Shown here: positions 59,773 to 64,000 of the stretch, in pieces
Layout of the letters: each line of letters opens with the position of its first letter
How positions within the stretch are numbered: position 1 is the stretch's first letter
From: Mucilaginibacter sp.
GTDB lineage: Bacteria; Bacteroidota; Bacteroidia; Sphingobacteriales; Sphingobacteriaceae
DNA length: 64,000 nt
Direction: 5' to 3'
Assembly (NCBI GenBank): GCA_031292485.1
Contig: JARLHA010000008.1
Coordinates: 1 to 64,000 of the forward strand
Notes under the pieces: generated by a model
Told to the model about the DNA's origin: nothing
The model's database searches: none
What the model saw: the letters and a program-made list of their open reading frames with translations, nothing else
Program-made: the position numbers and the translations under genes

Positions 59773-59865
59773 TTCATTGGTTCATTAGTTCATTGGCGCC
59801 TTGATGTGGGGTAATGGACTTTGCACTAATGAACCAGTGAACAAATGAACTAATGAACCAATGAA
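59773..59865. repeat. Word-type palindrome overlapping the chromate transporter start
   Basis: TTCATTGGTTCATTAGTTCA at the left and its complement AATGAACTAATGAACCAATG at the right. The last arm contains the ATG at 59861 of the next gene, so in mRNA the start codon could be paired. Confidence 0.8.
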
Positions 59866-61060
59866 GAAACGGCAACTTTTGTTTATTCGCGATGTAACCA
59901 TTTATACGTTTACAGCTTTTGGCGGGCCGCAGGCGCATATTGCGGTTTTGCTGCGCGAATTTGTGGAGAGACGACGCTATATCACCGAACAGGAACTGGT
60001 TGAATTAAATGCTTTGGCTCAACTGCTCCCCGGGCCGGCATCAACCCAAACCCTGGTAGGTATTGCCTGGAAGGTAGGAGGGCTGCGACTGGCGATCATC
60101 ACTTTTTTGATATGGATCTTGCCTTCTGCTACGGTAATGTGCCTGGCGGCGATCAGCTACAAAATGTTTGCCGGACAGGCTAAATTTACCGAGGTTTTGC
60201 GTTTTGTACAGCCGGTAGCTGTTGGCATTGTGGCTTACGCTACCTATACTTTTGCCCATAAATTTTTAAAAAGCCGCACAAGTACCACGTTGGCCATAGG
60301 CTCGCTGATCGTTACGTTGATCCTGCAGAATGCCTATGCTTTCCCGATACTGATCTTATTGGGTGGCATCGTTTCTTCGGCGCTGGAAACGCCGGCGCAG
60401 GAAAGTGAATTGCGGGTAAAATTGTTTGCCAATGTGAACCCCAATAAAGTGACCTATTTTATAGGGATCTTATTATTGTTTGCCGCATTGGGCGCCATCG
60501 TAAAGCAAACATCGGCCTTAAGTTTACCCATACGTTTATTTGAAAACTTTTACCGTAACGGCATCCTTGTTTTTGGCGGCGGGCAGGTTTTGGTGCCGCT
60601 GATGTATACCGAGTTTGTGCAGGCCAAACACTATCTCAGTAATTCTGAGTTCATTTCAGGATATGCTTTGCAGCAGGTTTTACCGGGGCCCACCTTTTCA
60701 TTCTCCTCATTTTTGGGGGGCATTACTATGGGCAATAAAGGTCACGGAATTGCAGGCCAGGTAATTGGCAGCCTGGTAGCGGTTATCGGCTTAAATATGC
60801 CGGGACTTATCCTCATCCTATTTATTGTTCCTTTTTGGGACGACCTCAAAAAGATCACCCGTATCCGCAACTCGCTGAGCGGCATCAATGCAGTGGCCGT
60901 TGGCTTTATGGCAACCGCGCTTATATTGCTCACCAGGCCCTTTGGGTTGAACTGGCTGGCGTATTTAATTATGGCGGGCACTTTTCTGTTACTCAATTAC
61001 ACCCGAATCAAAGCGCCGGTAGTAATCATTATCGGTATTGCTTTGGGATTGATATTTTAG
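59861..61060 (+). CDS. chrA: Chromate transporter, ChrA (CHR) family
   Basis: The inner-membrane protein of 399 residues, the length of the two-domain CHR form, has about 10-12 TM helices. Both halves carry the CHR pattern: FTAFGGPQAHIAVL with NALAQLLPGPASTQTL in the first, and FGGGQVLVPLMYTEFV with YALQQVLPGPTFSFSSFLGG in the second. It is expected to expel chromate by proton exchange, although many homologues have unknown physiological substrates. The ATG lies in the right arm of a 93-bp palindrome, so initiation may be modulated by RNA folding. No chromate-responsive regulator is adjacent. Confidence 0.92.
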   Translation: MKKRQLLFIRDVTIYTFTAFGGPQAHIAVLLREFVERRRYITEQELVELNALAQLLPGPASTQTLVGIAWKVGGLRLAIITFLIWILPSATVMCLAAISYKMFAGQAKFTEVLRFVQPVAVGIVAYATYTFAHKFLKSRTSTTLAIGSLIVTLILQNAYAFPILILLGGIVSSALETPAQESELRVKLFANVNPNKVTYFIGILLLFAALGAIVKQTSALSLPIRLFENFYRNGILVFGGGQVLVPLMYTEFVQAKHYLSNSEFISGYALQQVLPGPTFSFSSFLGGITMGNKGHGIAGQVIGSLVAVIGLNMPGLILILFIVPFWDDLKKITRIRNSLSGINAVAVGFMATALILLTRPFGLNWLAYLIMAGTFLLLNYTRIKAPVVIIIGIALGLIF

Positions 61061-61162
61061 TGGGGTTATAAAGGCCATATTTGTTGTCAACGATGGATAA
61101 TATTACTATTCCATTTGATGTTAATTGGTTTCATAATATAGCATTCAATTTAACAGAAACAT

Positions 61163-62155
61163 ATGAAAACTATCTGCTGGGGCATTTTGGGTGCCGGACG
61201 TATCGCCCGCAAATTCGCATCCGATCTTAAACTGGTTGACGGGGCAAAACTGATAGCAGTCGGCTCACGTACACAGGAATCGGCAGACAGATTTGGAAAT
61301 GAGTTCGGTATAAAATTCCGGCATTATTCCTACGAAGCATTGGTACAGAATCCCGATGTTGATGTCATTTACATCGCTACGCCGCATAACCTGCATTTTG
61401 AGAATACCTTGCTTTGTATAAACAATGGCAAAGCAGTTTTATGCGAAAAGCCTTTCGCCATGAACGCCAGGCAGACTGACGTGATGATCAGCCTGGCAAA
61501 AGAAAAAAAAGTATTTTTAATGGAAGCTTTGTGGACAAAGTTTCATCCGCATTTTTTAAAAATGCAGGAAATGATAAGGGAGGGGCTGCTGGGCGACATC
61601 AGGTCGGTATTGATCAACTTTGGGTTTAAACCGGCCCCACCTATTCCCGCCAGGTTGTTTGACCCTGAACTGGGCGGCGGTACCGTTATGGATATCGGCA
61701 TCTATAATGTTTTTATGGCGATGAGCATATTGGGTAAACCGGATCATATCGACGCGGCAATGACACCTGCTGCCACCGGTGTTGATGAGCAGTGCGCTAT
61801 TCTTTTTCGTTACAAAAACGGTGCTATGGCACAATTGTTCTCCACCTTTTCATCAAACCTCGCAACTGAAGCGGACATCTGCGGCAGCGAGGGAAGAATC
61901 AGGCTTACGTCGAGGTTTTATGAGCCGTCATCCACCATTGAGTATTATAAAGAAAGAGTGGACAGCCGGGCGATTATCCCCGTACATAAAGAACCTGGCT
62001 CCGGTTACCAATATGAAGCGCGCCACGTAAATGATTGTTTGCAAAAAGGTTTAACCGAAAGCCCGGTTGTACCATTGGCCGACACCATTTTGTTGATGGA
62101 GACGCTGGATAAAATAAGACAGATAGCGGGAATCAGTTACCCGTCTGACAACTAG
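61163..62155 (+). CDS. Gfo/Idh/MocA family NAD(P)-dependent oxidoreductase
   Basis: The protein of 330 residues has an N-terminal Rossmann domain with GILGAGRIARKFASDL, VDVIYIATPHNLHFENTLL and the catalytic EKPFAMN motif. The C-terminal alpha/beta substrate domain includes GGGTVMDIGIYN with the usual Asp/His-type positions. The overall sequence is closest in character to the dihydrodiol-dehydrogenase/xylose-dehydrogenase branch, which oxidises sugars or diols. The substrate is not predictable. It stands alone. Confidence 0.92.
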   Translation: MKTICWGILGAGRIARKFASDLKLVDGAKLIAVGSRTQESADRFGNEFGIKFRHYSYEALVQNPDVDVIYIATPHNLHFENTLLCINNGKAVLCEKPFAMNARQTDVMISLAKEKKVFLMEALWTKFHPHFLKMQEMIREGLLGDIRSVLINFGFKPAPPIPARLFDPELGGGTVMDIGIYNVFMAMSILGKPDHIDAAMTPAATGVDEQCAILFRYKNGAMAQLFSTFSSNLATEADICGSEGRIRLTSRFYEPSSTIEYYKERVDSRAIIPVHKEPGSGYQYEARHVNDCLQKGLTESPVVPLADTILLMETLDKIRQIAGISYPSDN

Positions 62156-62233
62156 GTTTGTAAATTCGGCCGGGTAAAACAAGACTTGTGTCCTTTGTGA
62201 AATCCTCGCGTACTTCGTGGTAGATTTAACAGC

Positions 62234-63670
62234 TCATTTCACTTTAACCAGCTCATAATGTTCGCCTTCATCATCCAATATTGCCTTGATTACTTTTCCA
62301 TTTTGGTCTTTTACAAAATCAATATCGGTATCCATTACTTTCAGGAAGAAATGATGATCATTTGAGGCAAAAAGATTTGTTGTTGGTAGATTTACCGTAG
62401 GCGATTCCACCTGTAAACGGCCGTTCACCAAGGTGACGATCGCTTTTAGCTTGCCATCGTACTCGCCCGTATATTGCTGTAATACAGCTTCCGGCAGTTT
62501 AACATTGGCGCGGTAGGGCGTATAACCCTCCCAATACCAGGGGATAGTAACGCCGGTAATCTTCTCAACCAGTTCTTTAAAAATACTTTCTCCATTGGCA
62601 TCATTGCATAAAATATCCATGACGAATTTCTTGCCGGGGAAACCGATCACATAATGCACCCAGCCATCACCGTGCCCCTCTTTAAAAAAAGCCTGACCGT
62701 AAGGACTGGTAAATAAACCCCAGCCAAGTCCATAGGATAAATTAACTTTTTTATTATCTGTGGTTGTATTTGTATCCAGCGAAGGAAATTCCCTTTTTGA
62801 AATGATATTGATCTGCGGCGAAAACATTTGTTTGTACGATAATGCCGAGAGCCGTCTGCCCTGCGTTGCGGCTGCCATAAAGCGGGCATAGTCGGCAATG
62901 GTGGTTTCCATCGAACCAGCGGCATTCGGCCTGCTTCTCTTGTCTTTTGTGATCGTATCACCTTTCATATCATGCCCTACAGCGTAATCATTCTCAAAGC
63001 CGGGCTGCCAGACGTAACTCGTCCTGCTCATACCAAAGGGTTTGAATATTTTTTCTTGTGCCAGGTCCTCAAGGTTTCGGCCAGTAATGGTTTCAATTGC
63101 CATTTGCAAAAGATAGATACCCTCACCGGAATATGCGTAACGGGAACCTGGCGTAAAAAATATTTCCAGCTTTTTATTATCGTGGGGATTATATTCCCGC
63201 CAGTTAGGAAAGCCCGTGGTATGATCGAGGCAATCCCTGGCAGTGATTAGTTTCCAGCGGTCATCGCCGGCCAGGTCCTTATAATTGTCGTATTCAGGCA
63301 ACGGCTTTGGCAGGTAGGTGTAAATGGGTTTGTCTAGGTTGATTTTTCCCTCGTCAACCAATTGCATTACGATATAAGCGAATAATGGTTTGGCGAGTGA
63401 AGCCGCATAAAAACAAGAACTGGTATCATTCAACTGATTTTTCACCCTGTTTTTATACCCATATGATTTAACATAAGATACATTATTTATATTTACTATA
63501 CCAATTTCCAAGCCGGTTAATTGCGCGGTATCAAGCAATTTATTTGCTATGCTATCGATCGTATTTGTAGTTATCGTTTCTCCGTCCGGGCGCAGGATCA
63601 GTTTGGGTTGCGACAATGCGCTTATTGAAATTGCAATCGTAAGAGACGAGAGGAATAAGGTTTTTTTCAT
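62234..63670 (-). CDS. Serine hydrolase of the beta-lactamase / class C family
   Basis: The protein of 478 residues has a signal peptide (cleavage near SALS). The beta-lactamase-like domain has the SxxK catalytic motif SLAK, a YSG in the YxN position (YAYSGEGIYLLQ), and GHGDGW in place of the KTG/HxG strand. The C-terminal roughly 100 residues (from VLQQYTGEYDGKLKAIV) form a lipocalin-like DUF3471 extension. Such proteins are penicillin-binding-like peptidases, esterases or D-amino-acid amidases, and true beta-lactamase activity is not implied. It is monocistronic on the minus strand. Confidence 0.88.
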   Translation of the reverse strand: MKKTLFLSSLTIAISISALSQPKLILRPDGETITTNTIDSIANKLLDTAQLTGLEIGIVNINNVSYVKSYGYKNRVKNQLNDTSSCFYAASLAKPLFAYIVMQLVDEGKINLDKPIYTYLPKPLPEYDNYKDLAGDDRWKLITARDCLDHTTGFPNWREYNPHDNKKLEIFFTPGSRYAYSGEGIYLLQMAIETITGRNLEDLAQEKIFKPFGMSRTSYVWQPGFENDYAVGHDMKGDTITKDKRSRPNAAGSMETTIADYARFMAAATQGRRLSALSYKQMFSPQINIISKREFPSLDTNTTTDNKKVNLSYGLGWGLFTSPYGQAFFKEGHGDGWVHYVIGFPGKKFVMDILCNDANGESIFKELVEKITGVTIPWYWEGYTPYRANVKLPEAVLQQYTGEYDGKLKAIVTLVNGRLQVESPTVNLPTTNLFASNDHHFFLKVMDTDIDFVKDQNGKVIKAILDDEGEHYELVKVK

Positions 63671-63754
63671 AGATTTTGCGTAGTAAATGTTTATTTACTG
63701 ATGGTGTTATCAATCAGACAAATAGCCATAAAAAAGGTTTAAACAGTCAGTTTT

Positions 63755-64000
63755 TTATTTTGGAAAAATAGATATTGCTGTAAACATTACAGCTGTAATC
63801 AGCATGAGAAAAAAAAGGAAACTTTTGATCCCATTTATTTCCTTTCCCGGTTTGAGGATTAGACTTCTTACCGGGACGCTAATTAATAACAGCAAGCTAA
63901 TCAGGAAAACAAAAGCCAGGGCTAACTGAGCGCCAATACCCAGCGGCAAGCCTTTATGCTCTCCGTTAAAGAATCCTATTATATCGTACAAAAACAATAC
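63755..64000 (-). CDS. C-terminal end of a membrane protein, cut by the window
   Basis: Reading runs off the right edge, so the N-terminal part is missing. The visible TTG near 63997 need not be the start. About 80 residues contain two strong TM helices (LALAFVFLISLLLLISV and SFLFFLMLITAVMFTAIS) separated by a basic loop. It could be the membrane tail of another beta-lactamase-like hydrolase, as is common next to such genes, but nothing visible proves it. Confidence 0.6.
   Translation of the reverse strand, partial: VLFLYDIIGFFNGEHKGLPLGIGAQLALAFVFLISLLLLISVPVRSLILKPGKEINGIKSFLFFLMLITAVMFTAISIFPK

Overview
The window reads as chromosomal DNA of a Bacteroidota bacterium, most likely Sphingobacteriaceae close to Mucilaginibacter. 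Grounds: moderate GC, TAnnTTTG-type -7 promoter boxes, a Bacteroidota-type small SRP RNA, SPII lipoproteins, many glycoside hydrolases with signal peptides, about 800-residue duplicated FtsX-type permeases, and intergenic palindromes built from short repeated words. No tRNA, rRNA, CRISPR array or prophage was seen. One IS relic lies at the left edge.

Layout. 1-5.5 kb: the 3' end of an IS1595-type transposase abutting an N-terminally truncated histidine kinase, an eRF1-like (baeRF) protein paired with a PfkB-family sugar kinase, idi, an RluA-type pseudouridine synthase and an unknown lipoprotein. 5.7 kb: SRP RNA on the minus strand. 6.1-11.3 kb: a large GH92 mannosidase, then an omega-amidase and a methionine/glutamine-type aminotransferase that probably work in sequence. 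11.4-14.1 kb: a three-gene ABC uptake system (lipoprotein, permease, ATPase). 14.2-15.9 kb: a sorbosone-dehydrogenase-like lipoprotein overlapping a small cytochrome c. 16.3-20.9 kb: a secreted Asn/Gln/Arg-rich protein with a tiny upstream ORF, an aldo/keto reductase with a small partner, a DUF3820 protein, a secreted MsrA with a shifted active-site Glu, and a TSGGS-ladder DUF4097 protein.

21.1-49.1 kb is the outstanding region. It holds ten consecutive MacB/FtsX-type permease genes of 788-824 residues, all on the plus strand, followed by one stand-alone ABC ATPase and one TolC-type outer-membrane protein. No periplasmic adaptor (HlyD/MacA) and no regulator are present. Three copies of one compound regulatory element sit before permease 1, before permease 7 and before the ATPase. 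Each has two tandem dyads (TGTA-N9-TACA and TGTT-N9-AACA types, 21-22 bp apart) and, at fixed distance, a TTTGGTATGT box resembling a sigma-54 -24 element. The locus therefore looks like three co-regulated transcripts (permeases 1-6, permeases 7-10, ATPase-TolC) under one activator encoded elsewhere. A recent 5' fragment of permease 5, joined to a spacer resembling that of permease 3, lies between permeases 6 and 7 and shows that the array recombines.

49.2-55.4 kb: an outer-membrane beta-barrel protein, then a polysaccharide set GH9-GH3-GH53 without SusC/SusD. 55.5-59.3 kb (minus strand): a NupG-type transporter, a BFN/UVR protein and etfBA. 59.4-64 kb: a TPR protein, a ChrA-type chromate transporter whose start codon lies in a long palindrome, a Gfo/Idh/MocA oxidoreductase, a serine beta-lactamase-like hydrolase, and the end of a membrane protein cut by the window.
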